Shown here: positions 47,894 through 58,035 of the stretch, piece after piece
How the letters are laid out: the number at the start of each line of letters is the position of its first letter
Numbering within the stretch: position 1 is the first letter of the stretch
Assembly: GCA_001600355.1 (NCBI GenBank)
Contig: BCJU01000001.1
Location: 5,394,013-5,458,012, forward strand
Reading direction: 5' to 3'
DNA length: 64,000 nt
DNA from: Meira nashicola
Lineage: Eukaryota > Basidiomycota > Exobasidiomycetes > Exobasidiales > Brachybasidiaceae
Translations under genes and position numbers: made by a program
The notes under the pieces: model-generated
The model's input: the letters and a program-made list of their open reading frames with translations, nothing else
The model's database searches: none
Told to the model about the DNA's origin: nothing

Positions 47894-48668
47894 GTTGAAG
47901 GGAGATTGTGATGGTGAGGAAAGAAAAAGAAAGTTGAAATCTTTTGCAATTGTAATAATTTGTGTACCTTGCTGTCCAACAACGTAATTATATTGTGCAA
48001 AAAGCATTTAATATCCAAAATTCAGCAGCCGATCCCATTCAGCCCCTCAACGTTTTTCCTTTTGTACTTTTATTGGCTTTTGCCTTCATTTCGGCTCCGC
48101 TTTCTTTTTTTCGTTTAATATATTTATGGATATCACGGGGCCTTCTGTCCGTATGTAACTCTTGCTCTAAGAGCAGTCAGTCTTATACCCAAGAGAACAT
48201 TCACTGTTCACTTCAAGACGGAAACGTATGAATCGTCGGTCTGATGACATTTATTCGTACGAGACATAAAGGAAAGATGTTGTCAGGATAGCTTATCATG
48301 TCGCATTGGAATTCTTCTTATGTAGTGCTGAGTAGAAGCTAGCCTTTGCGTAGGCAGCTCCAATTATGACGTCCCATATGCCATATTGGCAACTTTAGGC
48401 CGAATGAAGGATAATCAATCTCATAAACGATGAATGAATGCACTTATGGCAATCAATGGTAAAAAGGATGTTAATATCAGTGTTTAGTACGCGCGACAAA
48501 AATCATACGCATACGCGTGCAAATCAAGAGCCAGTGCATTGAATCTTTCTTCCGCATTTCCGGCTTACGTACATAGTCTAGTTTGACGGTTTTGTTGGTT
48601 GCTTTAGACACATTAAGGGGTTTTTGAGGTTAAACATTGATTCTTGGTCAATAAGACAGGTTTCTTTA
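47894..48668. other. Intergenic region, divergent promoter of the Jen1-type transporter and TBCC
   Basis: No gene is supported. An in-frame ATG for the transporter at 48007 and a possible 5'-leader intron (CAAG/GTACAC) are noted. ACGCGT occurs near 48,513. Confidence 0.5.
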
Positions 48669-49717
48669 ATGGCATCAACATCTTCTCTGGGTGCAAGTAC
48701 CTCAACTAATTCGTCAGAAGCACAACAATTTTATCATGCATTCAATAAAAGAGTAGAAGGTACGTCATCTTAACCTTAAATGCTAGTATGACCGCTGACG
48801 AAATATCCTATGTTGAAACAGACCTACGATCAAAGCTTGAAGTTGCAAGTAATGCAGAAGAATTGCAATCGATCAATTCAGAAATCACCGAAGCAAGAAC
48901 GATACTGACAGAAAATACACACATTCTACCAACATATGATCAGAGAACGCATGAACAAAATCTTAAGCGGGTCAACGAATACCTACAGCTAAGAAGGCTA
49001 GAATTGAAGCCGAAAGCACGATTCGCATTCAAAAGAACGCCAAAAAGATCAAGCCCGATTAATTTAGCACACAATGCTCAAGATGACAATGAAGCGAAAC
49101 CCACTATCGAGCCTTCTCTAGGTTCAGTAATAGCACGTCCGTCAAGTGACACACAACAGACAAGCTTTGATCGAATTTCAGATAGAACGGAGGAGTATAT
49201 CAGACCAACCATTAAACCACAATCTGATCTTCACATTCTTGATTTGCAAGGATGCATTGTGGATCTTCGAACAAAAGAAGACAAGAATATTGATAGCATA
49301 CAGGCACTTCAACTTCGCGATTTGAAGCATTGCGTCATCTTTGCAGGTCGTGTAGATGGAAGTGTCATGATACATGATTGTCAAAATTGTTTATTGATAC
49401 TGGAATGTCGTCAATTTCGTATGCACTCCTCAAAAAACATCTGTGTTCTCATTTCAACGAAAAGTATTGCAACGATTGAAGATTGTACAAAAATAGTATT
49501 CGGTCCAGCTGTTGATTCATTACTTGGAGCGGAGAAAGAGACGGATAGTGCAACAACATATAATATACCCAAAGTGCAAGATTTCGATCATATCAGCACG
49601 CTTACACCCTCACCCAATTGGCGTTCAGTGGGAACAGAAGACCTTTCCGCCATCACACTGAGACTCAATGGCGAACATGAAAAAGCCAGTGAGATACTCT
49701 CTGTATTGTCTTTTTAG
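48669..49717 (+). CDS. TBCC: Tubulin-binding cofactor C (one intron)
   Basis: Exons run 48669-48759 and 48822-49717 (62-bp intron, GTACGT...GAAACAG with CTGAC as likely branch site), giving 328 residues. An ATG inside the intron (48788) gives a shorter open frame, but splicing restores FNKRVE-DLRSKLEVASNAEE, the start of the N-terminal spectrin-like helical domain (FYHAFNKRVE in exon 1). The C-terminal beta-helix TBCC domain holds LQGCIVDLRTKEDKN, CVIFAGRVDGSVMIHDCQNC and ECRQFRMHSSKN; Arg230 in QFRMH corresponds to the arginine finger that triggers GTP hydrolysis by tubulin. The cofactor acts last in folding of alpha/beta-tubulin dimers. Absence of an obvious P-loop is normal. Confidence 0.92.
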
Positions 49718-50084
49718 AATATTCATTAGCAACTGTATACCATTTTCATTGTCATCGTCATCATCATCCAGCTTACCCCGCACTCTCTTTTTCGGAGAAT
49801 TTTATCAGAATACACGTGATCTACGGATTTTAGATTTTTTTGGAATTTTTATCGCGCTGCATAAAATGCAAGTTCGCAAGCAAATTAAGAGTGTTTTATT
49901 TTGCCTTTCTTTCTGTTCTACTGTCGAACGATACTCAGCGGCATTCAAGGAACATAAATCTTCCTTTTCTACTATCAGTATCATTGCCACCTACAATTTG
50001 GCAACTCTTCTCGTGGCTATAATTGAGGAAGACTAAAGGCGGCAAACAATTTCATAGGTCAAATTGTGGCAAAAAGAGAAATAG
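49718..50084. other. Intergenic region between TBCC and NMD3
   Basis: About 370 bp. It holds overlapping low-quality frames rich in Ser and Phe. No gene seen. NMD3 promoter by position. Confidence 0.55.
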
Positions 50085-51788
50085 ATGACAACGATGGAGT
50101 ATATAACACCCAGTGCCCCACAACAGGGACTGGTATTATGTGCAGATTGTGGTACACCAATCACACCGAACAATGCAAATTTATGTCTATCATGCTTACG
50201 TGCAAGTGTTGATATAACAGAAGGTATTCCAAAACAATCAACAGTGAACTTTTGTCGTAATTGCGAAAGATATCTCAATCCTCCGATCAGTTGGGTTCCT
50301 GCAAGACTTGAATCAAGAGAATTGTTGGCAATCTGTTTGAAAAAGCTTAAAGGTCTCAATAAAGTTCGTTTGATAGATGCTTCTTTCATTTGGACAGAAC
50401 CACATAGCAAACGTCTAAAAGTTAAACTAACAGTACAAAAAGAAGTTCTTACTTCTACAATTTTACAACAAATCTTTGAAGTTGAATATGTAGTTCAATA
50501 TGGTCAATGTCCTGATTGTACAAGATTGGCAGCACAAAATACATGGAGAGCACAAATTCAAGTTCGTCAAAAAGTGCCACATAAACGTACTTTCTTGTTA
50601 ATCGAACAGATGATCCTCAAACATAATGCACACAAAGAGACTATCAATATCGAAGAAAAGAAGGATGGATTGAACTTTTACTATGCTCAAAGATCTCATG
50701 CGGTGAAGATGGTGGAATTCTTGGCAAGTATCGCACCTATTCGTTCCCAATCTAGTGCAACAATTATTTCAGCAGACGTTCATTCTTCAACACAAAACAA
50801 TAAGTTTACATATAGTGTAGAAATTGTACCGATTTGCAAAGATGAGATGGTCGTTCTACCAAAACGATTGGCTAAATCGATGGGAAACATTGGACAATTA
50901 ACCTTATGCTATCGGGTAACCAATTCTATTCGTTTGATGGATCCACTCACACTACAAACAGCAGATGTTACTGCGGACAAGTATTATCGTGATCCATTTG
51001 AGAGTTTATGTCAAATTCCTGAATTGGTGGAATTTTTGGTTTTAGATATTGAGCCAAGTGGACTTGTAAGCGCAGACGGTAAATGGCTTACTGCTGATGC
51101 ACAAGTCAGTCCGCTTAATGCACAATCTTTCGGCGAAGCTGATGCTGTTTATCATACTAGAACACATTTGGGAGCAGTTTTGCAACCAGGTGATACAGTT
51201 TTAGGATATCATTTGGGTAAATCTAATCTCAATTCGGATAATTGGGATTCTATTCCAGATGAACGCAAGCCAGACGTTGTACTTGTGAAGAAATCATACC
51301 CTGATACGAAGAAACGTCGAACACGTCGTACATGGAGATTGAAGAGTATGGCTAAATTGGATGGAGAGACTGCAGATGAAGGAAAAGCTGCTGTTGGAAG
51401 ACGTGGTGGTTTGGATGGTCAAAAAGTACAAGCTGATTACGAATACTTTTTACGTGAATTGGAAGAAGATGACGAACTTCGAAAAGGAGTTAACTTATAT
51501 CGTGATCCTGCAGCTGAAGAAAGAATACGCAGAAGAAGAGAGCATAAAGCTATGTGGAAAGCAAGACAAGCGGCAAAAGCATTACAAAAAGAACAAGATG
51601 GAACTGGTGATGAAGTTATGGATGAAGCAGGAGATGGGGAAGCTGAAGATTATGATGGAATGACTGATGATGGTTTCACAACAGACGGTGAATCAGAATT
51701 TGGTGATGACGTACCTTCAATTCCTATCGATGAACTTCTTGATGATTTCGATGATATGAATATGGACGATGGAGAACAAGAAGCTTGA
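50085..51788 (+). CDS. NMD3: 60S ribosomal export protein Nmd3
   Basis: A 567-residue intronless protein. The N-terminal zinc-binding Cys pairs are visible: LCADCGTPI, LCLSCLRA, FCRNCERY and QCPDCTRLA. The conserved core reads WVPARLESRELLAICLKKLK, FIWTEPHSKRLKVKLTVQKE, QVRQKVPHKRTFLLIEQMIL and FYYAQRSHAVKMVEFL. The C-terminal part has KKRRTRRTWRLKS (likely nuclear import signal) and a very acidic end with hydrophobic residues (IPIDELLDDFDDMNMDDGEQ) that fits a Crm1 export signal. Nmd3 binds the late pre-60S subunit and recruits Crm1 for export from the nucleus. Length is slightly above yeast (518). The stop lies 217 bp before the SET-domain gene on the same strand. Confidence 0.96.
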   Translation: MTTMEYITPSAPQQGLVLCADCGTPITPNNANLCLSCLRASVDITEGIPKQSTVNFCRNCERYLNPPISWVPARLESRELLAICLKKLKGLNKVRLIDASFIWTEPHSKRLKVKLTVQKEVLTSTILQQIFEVEYVVQYGQCPDCTRLAAQNTWRAQIQVRQKVPHKRTFLLIEQMILKHNAHKETINIEEKKDGLNFYYAQRSHAVKMVEFLASIAPIRSQSSATIISADVHSSTQNNKFTYSVEIVPICKDEMVVLPKRLAKSMGNIGQLTLCYRVTNSIRLMDPLTLQTADVTADKYYRDPFESLCQIPELVEFLVLDIEPSGLVSADGKWLTADAQVSPLNAQSFGEADAVYHTRTHLGAVLQPGDTVLGYHLGKSNLNSDNWDSIPDERKPDVVLVKKSYPDTKKRRTRRTWRLKSMAKLDGETADEGKAAVGRRGGLDGQKVQADYEYFLRELEEDDELRKGVNLYRDPAAEERIRRRREHKAMWKARQAAKALQKEQDGTGDEVMDEAGDGEAEDYDGMTDDGFTTDGESEFGDDVPSIPIDELLDDFDDMNMDDGEQEA

Positions 51789-52005
51789 TAAAGTTTCCCT
51801 TTTTTACAAAAAAGCATTTGTACATTTTAGCAATGATAATCTCTTTCCATTTAAAGTATTCTAGTATTACCCCCTTTGAGTAAGTTTATGCATTTATTTT
51901 AGCTTCCAAAAAATGTTTAGGAAGAAATTAATTTTTTTTATGTTCGCGTGACATCTAAACTATCAGCGTGGGGGTTAACATTCCTTCCCGAAAAACCATC
52001 ACGAA

Positions 52006-54669
52006 ATGGAAGATCTAATACGATCTTTACGTAACCTTGGCTTAAAGGCACCAGATCCAGGACAATTATGGGAATTACTCGATGATGACAAAGAAGTTCA
52101 AAAGAGATTAGTGAAACTTTTAGCATTTAATGTAGCACTTTCCGAAGAAGAAGAGGAAGAAGGAGGGGGAAGTAATGATATTGCAGGATTGATGGGACAA
52201 GATTTATTACAAGAAGCAGTTTTAGCACTTTTGGATAACTTTAAGAAGATGTTAGATAAACAAAGACAAACTTCACAAAGAGAAGAAGCAATCTTACAAG
52301 AGGGAATGAATGATGAGGAAGTTAAGAAAGGTACCAAATCTTCCAATACACCAAAGAAAGTCAAACTTCCGCCACGAAAAGCATTGTTTTTACGACATGA
52401 AGCAGCTATACGTAAAGATGACGAAGAACGTTTATCTTCCAGAGGATATAGACCAAGATTAATATTTGATGGCTCGACATCCTTCCATTCCAGAAGACAG
52501 GTAGCCGATTTGGAAAGAATATCTTGCAAAGATTTAAATGTGGCACCAAAGAGGTTTTTAGGAAAGAAGATTATCGTTCGAGTTGTTTCAAGTTTGTTAT
52601 TATACGTTGGTGTTTCTTTTCTTGTTGAAGATTTAGAAGGAAACGTAATCTCGGTTTCAGTTTCTCATTTTACATCGAATATCAATGCAACAAGAGAAGA
52701 AGTTTCTAACCTTTTACCGATCGGAACAATCTTGGCAATTCGTGAACCTTTTCTTTCTATTGATCATCAAGCAAGATCAGGACCATGTACTGGAAAAGCT
52801 GATATTGGAATACGAATTGATAGTCCAACAGATATTATCTTACTTGGAGAAAAGGAGACAAAAGAATTACAATGGAATACTGAATTGCCAACAAAGACAG
52901 ATGAATTGGACGCAATACCATGGCTTTATGATCCTATCAACTCATCCGATTGGGCTCTTATGGCTAACAAATTACATCATGCCGGACGACCAGGTGCTGC
53001 TTATAGAGCCATGCTAAGATCTGACCAAGAGAAAGGTTATGTCGACGACTCTTTACGATCTTCCATTCTATTCAATCTCACTGCTTGGCAAGAAGCTAAA
53101 GATGTGCTAATGAAAGCCGATTCAAACTCAAACGGAGGCATTGTAGACAGTACAAAAGCAAATGACTTTAGCATAGATTTCAGTCAATTATCAAATTCAG
53201 ATGCAGTGGAAAGATGCGAGCAAAGGAAAGCTCAAGCCAAACAAGGTTTGACAATGGAAGATGTTCGTTCAATTTACTTTTCTGCTCCTCATACACCCAG
53301 ATTCGATACGAGTGATTTTATCGGACCTGTAACAGTACAAGATATACCAGGAGCAGGAAGAGGTCTTATTTTGACAAGGGATGTTGAACCTGGAGAATTA
53401 CTGTTATGCTGTCGTGCAATAGGATCAGCTTATCCAGATGATGTTCAAAGCAAAAAATCTCCCATTTTAAGATTGAATTTGAGTAATGGAGTTGTTTCTA
53501 CTACAAGTCAAGTACGTGCTCAAACGAATTTGATTCACAAGATTATCGATAGACCAGAGCTTGCATTACCTATTTTAGGTCTTACAGCTGGACCTTCAAT
53601 GAAATATTCCGAATATGTTTATCAACCATTTCCAATAATCACTCAACCAAAGCTTGATGGAAAGAAAGACAATTCAAATCCTTCTATCGATCCTGCTTAT
53701 ATTGATGGTGTTTTACGATTTAATGCATTTGGACCTGCTCAAGCACCAGATAGGAAAGAAACATCATCATCATCATCATCAGAAGTTATTGATTTTGGAG
53801 AATTAGGAAAAAGTACAATGCCACATCCTTTACCTGCAATTCTAAATCATGCATGTTTACCAAACGTTTCTTCAATTTTCTTTTCGGATATAGTTACAAC
53901 TAGATCATTAATCTTTATGGAAAAAGGTACGGAAATTGTACATCAATATGTACGTGGTGAAATACCATTTGCAGTACGATCTGCACAACTAAGCAAGCAT
54001 GGATTTGAATGTGGCTGTACACTTTGTTCATTAGATCGTAATGATGGGGTTGAAATGTCCACACAAAGAGCAAGGATCATGCAAGGAGAATCAAGTGCAA
54101 TATTCGAACGTAGTAGAGTATTGATGAAACGTATAAATGTTGCAAAATTAGGTCTGACGGAAGAAGAATATCAAATCAATAAAGAAGATTTAGATGCTCA
54201 TAAAGATATTTTAAACTCGCTACAACAATTGCAAGAAAGAGTTGATAAAACTTATGCAAAAAATCGTGGAGAATTACGTCCTGATCTGTTAGCCATTTAT
54301 GAAGTAATGACAAAACATGTCGCTCTCGTTCATCATGCAGATACAAATCATGAAAGCGTTCAAGAAACAGTCGTCAAAGCTGTACGATGTGTCGGAGGAA
54401 GTATTGAAGTGAACAATGATAATCCTCAAAAAGGAGTATTTATTACTTTACCACGTTTACATATGGACGGCGTAATTGGTCTGATCTTGTTGGTTGCTGT
54501 CATTCTTGCAAATGCTAAATTGAAACAAAAAGCTACATCATGGTGTCGGGCTGCATTTTATGCCCATCAATGTATGATCGGAGGCGGTTTGGACGTTTTC
54601 ATGGATCGTTGGCAAGTCGTTGAATTTGAGCCTGCATTGATACTATTACGTGCAGACGTAAAAGTGTGA
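52006..54669 (+). CDS. SET-domain protein with TPR-like region (SMYD-like)
   Basis: An 887-residue intronless protein. The first ~290 residues are helical with an acidic run (SEEEEEEGGGSNDIAG) and a beta-rich part. A TPR-like helical pair appears at about 310-350 (DWALMANKLHHAGRPGAAYR). The SET domain begins GPVTVQDIPGAGRGLILTRD (about 440). It has the pseudo-knot motif ILNHACLPNVSSIFF (NHSC-type, with Ala for Ser) and the Tyr-containing VHQYVRGEIPFAVRSAQLS. It ends in a Cys-rich post-SET FECGCTLCS. In SMYD-type enzymes SET is split by an insertion; here about 150 residues separate its halves. Likely a protein-lysine methyltransferase; the substrate is unknown. The C-terminal 200 residues are helical, as in SMYD proteins. 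Confidence 0.82.
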   Translation: MEDLIRSLRNLGLKAPDPGQLWELLDDDKEVQKRLVKLLAFNVALSEEEEEEGGGSNDIAGLMGQDLLQEAVLALLDNFKKMLDKQRQTSQREEAILQEGMNDEEVKKGTKSSNTPKKVKLPPRKALFLRHEAAIRKDDEERLSSRGYRPRLIFDGSTSFHSRRQVADLERISCKDLNVAPKRFLGKKIIVRVVSSLLLYVGVSFLVEDLEGNVISVSVSHFTSNINATREEVSNLLPIGTILAIREPFLSIDHQARSGPCTGKADIGIRIDSPTDIILLGEKETKELQWNTELPTKTDELDAIPWLYDPINSSDWALMANKLHHAGRPGAAYRAMLRSDQEKGYVDDSLRSSILFNLTAWQEAKDVLMKADSNSNGGIVDSTKANDFSIDFSQLSNSDAVERCEQRKAQAKQGLTMEDVRSIYFSAPHTPRFDTSDFIGPVTVQDIPGAGRGLILTRDVEPGELLLCCRAIGSAYPDDVQSKKSPILRLNLSNGVVSTTSQVRAQTNLIHKIIDRPELALPILGLTAGPSMKYSEYVYQPFPIITQPKLDGKKDNSNPSIDPAYIDGVLRFNAFGPAQAPDRKETSSSSSSEVIDFGELGKSTMPHPLPAILNHACLPNVSSIFFSDIVTTRSLIFMEKGTEIVHQYVRGEIPFAVRSAQLSKHGFECGCTLCSLDRNDGVEMSTQRARIMQGESSAIFERSRVLMKRINVAKLGLTEEEYQINKEDLDAHKDILNSLQQLQERVDKTYAKNRGELRPDLLAIYEVMTKHVALVHHADTNHESVQETVVKAVRCVGGSIEVNNDNPQKGVFITLPRLHMDGVIGLILLVAVILANAKLKQKATSWCRAAFYAHQCMIGGGLDVFMDRWQVVEFEPALILLRADVKV

Positions 54670-54730
54670 AATTCATTTGTATTTATACTGTTACAATTAA
54701 TCTGTATAGAAGGAAGAAAGGGAGTTGTAT

Positions 54731-55471
54731 TCAATTTTCTCCTCTTTGTTTTTCTTCCTCTTTTGCAGCTGCTTCTCTTCTTTGTTCAATGATTTTGGCA
54801 GCTTCATCTAATCCTTCAGGTTTAGGTGTCATTTTGATTGCTAATATTTTTGCTTTAACATTTCTTACATTTTCTTTTGCACGTTCAATTCCACCTTTTT
54901 GTGCACGTTCGTATGCTTTTATACTTTCGTCTAATTGTTCACATGCTTCTAAAACTGCTCCAAGGTTAAATTGAACTTCTGCATCTTCAGGAGTGATTGC
55001 TGCAGCTTTTTTTAAATGTTCGATAGCTAAATCAGGTCTACTTGGTACGCTCATAACATAAGCACTTGCAAGATTCGTATGTGCATCTGCTGAATCAGGT
55101 GAAAGTCGTAAAGTTGATTTCCAAGATTGAATAGCAGAATCAATATCTTTTTCATGATATTGACAAACTCCTAAATTAAAATGTGCAGAAGGTGTTTCGA
55201 AAATGCTAATTGCACGTTCATATGCAGTTTTTGCATCTGTTATATTTCCTGCTTCTAATGCAGTCGTTCCAATCTCTAAATGCCTTTGTGATTCTTCTTC
55301 AGCTGGATTTTTAATACTTGAAGTTGGTGAAGGTGATGTTGCTCGGATGTATGCACTTGTGCTGAAATGAGAAATGGTAGGTATGCTTGCTTGTCTTCGG
55401 GCTGCAAGAGAAAATCTACTTTGTACTGACCTTCTCAATAAAGCAGTGCAAAGGCGTATTGAAGATGACAT
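54731..55471 (-). CDS. Mitochondrial TPR-repeat protein
   Basis: A 246-residue intronless protein from ATG 55471. The first ~45 residues (MSSSIRLCTALLRRSVQSRF) are Arg/Ser-rich without acidic residues, ending near FSTSAYIRA, a typical presequence cleavage region. At least three tetratricopeptide repeats follow: LEIGTTALEAGNITDAKTAY, HFNLGVCQYHEKDIDSAIQS, and VQFNLGAVLEACEQLDESIK. The C-terminus is a charged helix (IIEQRREAAAKEEEKQRGEN). Which partner it binds cannot be seen; fungal proteins of this kind are usually annotated only as TPR-like. It is divergent from the RFC gene with about 300 bp between starts, where two MCB-like boxes sit. Confidence 0.8.
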   Translation of the reverse strand: MSSSIRLCTALLRRSVQSRFSLAARRQASIPTISHFSTSAYIRATSPSPTSSIKNPAEEESQRHLEIGTTALEAGNITDAKTAYERAISIFETPSAHFNLGVCQYHEKDIDSAIQSWKSTLRLSPDSADAHTNLASAYVMSVPSRPDLAIEHLKKAAAITPEDAEVQFNLGAVLEACEQLDESIKAYERAQKGGIERAKENVRNVKAKILAIKMTPKPEGLDEAAKIIEQRREAAAKEEEKQRGEN

Positions 55472-55601
55472 CTTTGACAAATACAAATGGTGGTTTAGAG
55501 TGGAGCTAAGAAAGACGTAGAAAGTTAAAATCAAAACTTCTTCTTGACAATGCCTGCATGTCCCGATTGCCGATCACGAGCTCCAAGTTACAAGCAAGAA
55601 A

Positions 55602-55621
55602 ACGCGTTACACTATACGCGT
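55602..55621. promoter_or_regulatory. Two ACGCGT (MCB-type) boxes upstream of the RFC gene
   Basis: Exact ACGCGT hexamers at 55602-55607 and 55616-55621, with a near copy ACGCGC at 55639-55644, 150-170 bp upstream of the RFC start. ACGCGT is the site of the fungal MBF (Mbp1/Swi6-type) G1/S regulator. The gene's S-phase role makes the link plausible. The same hexamer also occurs singly in several other intergenic spaces here. Confidence 0.5.
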
Positions 55622-55768
55622 GCTATGAATAAATTAACACGCGCTAATCAAGTCTAGACTACGTTGGTAAGCAGACACACACATAAAGGAAGAAATGCAA
55701 ACTGAGCAAACCAACACCAAATGTGTGCTTCTGTACCTTTCCCCATATCCTCTCTATAGAACAACAGG

Positions 55769-56812
55769 ATGACGATCAGCAAAGAAGAATCCAATAGTGC
55801 TGGTGTAGCTTCAAGCACAAAGCCAACATCGTACGAGTTACCATGGGTGGAAAAATATCGTCCACAAAGATTAGAAGATGTAGTCGGAAATACGGCTACG
55901 ATTGATCGATTAAAAGTGATTCAAGAAGATGGAAATTTACCGCATTTACTCATTTCTGGATTACCTGGAATTGGTAAAACGACAAGTGTTCATGCTTTAG
56001 CTCATGCGCTTTTGGGAAATGCATACAAAGAAGCAGTTTTGGAATTAAATGCATCTGATGAACGTGGTATTGATGTCGTACGAAATAAAATTAAAAGTTT
56101 TGCACAAAAGAAAGTTTCATTACCACAAGGTCGCCATAAGATTATCATTTTGGACGAAGCAGATAGTATGACACCTGGTGCTCAACAAGCTCTAAGAAGA
56201 ACGATGGAAATTTATTCAAACACGACTAGATTTTGCTTCGCATGTAATCAAAGTAGCAAGATCATCGATCCCATTCAAAGTCGTTGCGCTATATTACGAT
56301 ATGGAAAGCTCTCAGATGAAGAAGTTATGAAAAGGTTGATGGAAGTATGTGAGATGGAAAATGTTCAACATAGCAAAGATGGATTGGCTGCATTAGTGTT
56401 CACATCAGAAGGTGATATGCGTCAGGCTATCAACAATCTTCAATCTACTTGGACAGGTCTCGGATTCGTGTCACCAGATAATGTATTCAAAGTATGTGAT
56501 CAACCTCATCCGATCACCATACGAGCAATGCTAACTTCTTGTCACAAAGGAGAAGTGGATAAAGCGATTGATAAATTGGACGAGATTTGGAATCAAGGGT
56601 ATGCTGCTGTTGATATTGTTACGACAATCTTTCGTGTTGTGAAAACCATGGACAGCATACCTGAAGGAGTTAAACTAGACTTTATCAAGGAGATCGGTTG
56701 GACTCATATGCGTATCTTAGAGGGTGTTTCTACACAAGTACAATTAGCAGGTCTGCTTGCACGATTAAGCAAGATGCATCACAATCCGAAACTGTTTGAA
56801 GTCAAAGTGTAA
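55769..56812 (+). CDS. RFC4: Replication factor C small subunit (yeast Rfc4 / human RFC2 type)
   Basis: A 347-residue intronless AAA+ protein. RFC boxes are all visible: [17 protein letters not shown], Walker [14 protein letters not shown] (residues 64-71), [14 protein letters not shown], Walker [21 protein letters not shown], and the SRC motif at 171-173 in [10 protein letters not shown]. The wording of the core matches yeast Rfc4 more closely than Rfc2, Rfc3 or Rfc5. With the other RFC subunits it loads the PCNA clamp onto primer ends in DNA replication and repair. Two ACGCGT boxes upstream suggest G1/S control. It is convergent with the DUF427 gene, 55 bp between stops. Confidence 0.95.
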   Translation: MTISKEESNSAGVASSTKPTSYELPWVEKYRPQRLEDVVGNTATIDRLKVIQEDGNLPHLLISGLPGIGKTTSVHALAHALLGNAYKEAVLELNASDERGIDVVRNKIKSFAQKKVSLPQGRHKIIILDEADSMTPGAQQALRRTMEIYSNTTRFCFACNQSSKIIDPIQSRCAILRYGKLSDEEVMKRLMEVCEMENVQHSKDGLAALVFTSEGDMRQAINNLQSTWTGLGFVSPDNVFKVCDQPHPITIRAMLTSCHKGEVDKAIDKLDEIWNQGYAAVDIVTTIFRVVKTMDSIPEGVKLDFIKEIGWTHMRILEGVSTQVQLAGLLARLSKMHHNPKLFEVKV

Positions 56813-56867
56813 TAAATTTCTCCTTGTCATACATGTAATTTTATCATCAAAATTCGAGCTTTCACAA

Positions 56868-57842
56868 TCAAGATTTAATCTCTTCTCCATCGACTACGAG
56901 CCTTAAACGATCATGACCTGGTGCGTAAAATGCGACAAGATGACGAGCATCGAATGCAGGTATTTGAACGGGATATGCCCATGCGATATTCTCTAAAATG
57001 TCGCCATCGGGTAAGGTAAGATGATGATAACGTGCATATCCTTTGTAGGGGCACACTGTCACTAAGCCATCTTGATCGTATTCTTCCAACTTTGCACCTG
57101 CTTTTGGACTGAGCGATCCTTCATTTGTCAAAGCGGAAGTGGGCAAATACCATCTAGTAGGAAGCCTACTTTCGAAAAGAGCAAATGAACGTTGTGATAT
57201 TGCAAGATTTGCTGTATCGGCGATCAAGTATTCTTTCTTTCCGTCTTTACTTTTTGCAAATATTTGAACATGTCTTTTTGAAGGTACTAAATCAACACGA
57301 TGATATGGATTTTTAACACCGCCTTGTTGTATTAATTCTTCTTCCCAAATCGGAGGAAATTTATCAGTACGTAAGACTACCAATTGATCGGGCGGTGGAG
57401 CATCTTTTGACGTTGATTCTGTCATTGGAGTTGAACGTGAAAATGTCCAAGCTGCCCATTTATTGTATAAATTTCCATTCAAATATAAATCGAAATATTG
57501 TTGTGCTAGATCAGAAGGTGGATTAGAAGGATGAGGCTCACTTGACATTCTTAATCCTGACCCATTTGATTCTTGAAGAATTGCAACATCCGAACGTGGA
57601 AATGCTAAACGACAAGAAGGTGACTCATCTTCCCATAATAAAAATGCACGTTTGCTTTCCATCATTAACTCTTCATCTTTACTTAATGCTTTTATATCTG
57701 TGTAAACCGTTTTAGGTGATTGATTTGAATTAATCGGAATTCGAAAATGAATTGGAGTTGGTTCAATATGTAATTGTCCTGCTCTTCCTGACATTTTACG
57801 ATTAATGCCAGATACATTTTGATGTGTTGAAAGAGAAGTCAT
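56868..57842 (-). CDS. DUF427-domain protein with two copies of the domain
   Basis: A 324-residue intronless protein. The C-terminal copy (about residues 230-320) is clear: RWYLPTSALT, VCPYKGYARYHHLTLPDG, ENIAWAYPVQIPAFDARHLV and DRLRLVVDGEE. These are the conserved Cys-Pro-x-Lys-Gly and Ala-Trp-x-Tyr residues of DUF427. The N-terminal half (about 60-220) has matching but weaker features (KRAFLLWEDESPSCRLAFPR, NKWAAWTFS, KKEYLIADTANLA) and looks like a diverged copy. DUF427 proteins are small beta-barrel proteins without established function in bacteria and fungi. No signal peptide. It shares its upstream region with SMC3 and has a hairpin about 75 bp before its start. Confidence 0.85.
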   Translation of the reverse strand: MTSLSTHQNVSGINRKMSGRAGQLHIEPTPIHFRIPINSNQSPKTVYTDIKALSKDEELMMESKRAFLLWEDESPSCRLAFPRSDVAILQESNGSGLRMSSEPHPSNPPSDLAQQYFDLYLNGNLYNKWAAWTFSRSTPMTESTSKDAPPPDQLVVLRTDKFPPIWEEELIQQGGVKNPYHRVDLVPSKRHVQIFAKSKDGKKEYLIADTANLAISQRSFALFESRLPTRWYLPTSALTNEGSLSPKAGAKLEEYDQDGLVTVCPYKGYARYHHLTLPDGDILENIAWAYPVQIPAFDARHLVAFYAPGHDRLRLVVDGEEIKS

Positions 57843-57917
57843 TTTAATATTATCATAGACGAATGTTGTAATAACGAGGAATATGTTGACAACACATCAT
57901 TCACTCAGACCCTATTT

Positions 57918-57945
57918 AACTCCAGAGATTCTTATCTCCGGAGTT
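57918..57945. repeat. Inverted repeat/hairpin, 12-bp stem, 4-nt loop
   Basis: AACTCCAGAGAT, then TCTT, then ATCTCCGGAGTT. The arms pair over 12 positions with one A-C mismatch. It lies 76 bp upstream of the DUF427 start, so it could be in that mRNA leader, or be a DNA-level dyad for a factor. Confidence 0.6.
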
Positions 57946-58035
57946 GTGGAGACCGATTACGTCTGTCACTCGTTGTATCACCTTTAGTACACTGACATAC
58001 TTATTCACGACATTAAACGCGACTAGATGTTGTTG

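Noticed and set aside
48788..49717. TBCC read from the ATG at 48788 as an intronless gene
   Set aside because: The ATG lies inside a 62-bp intron; splicing from 48669 restores the N-terminal domain and the frame.
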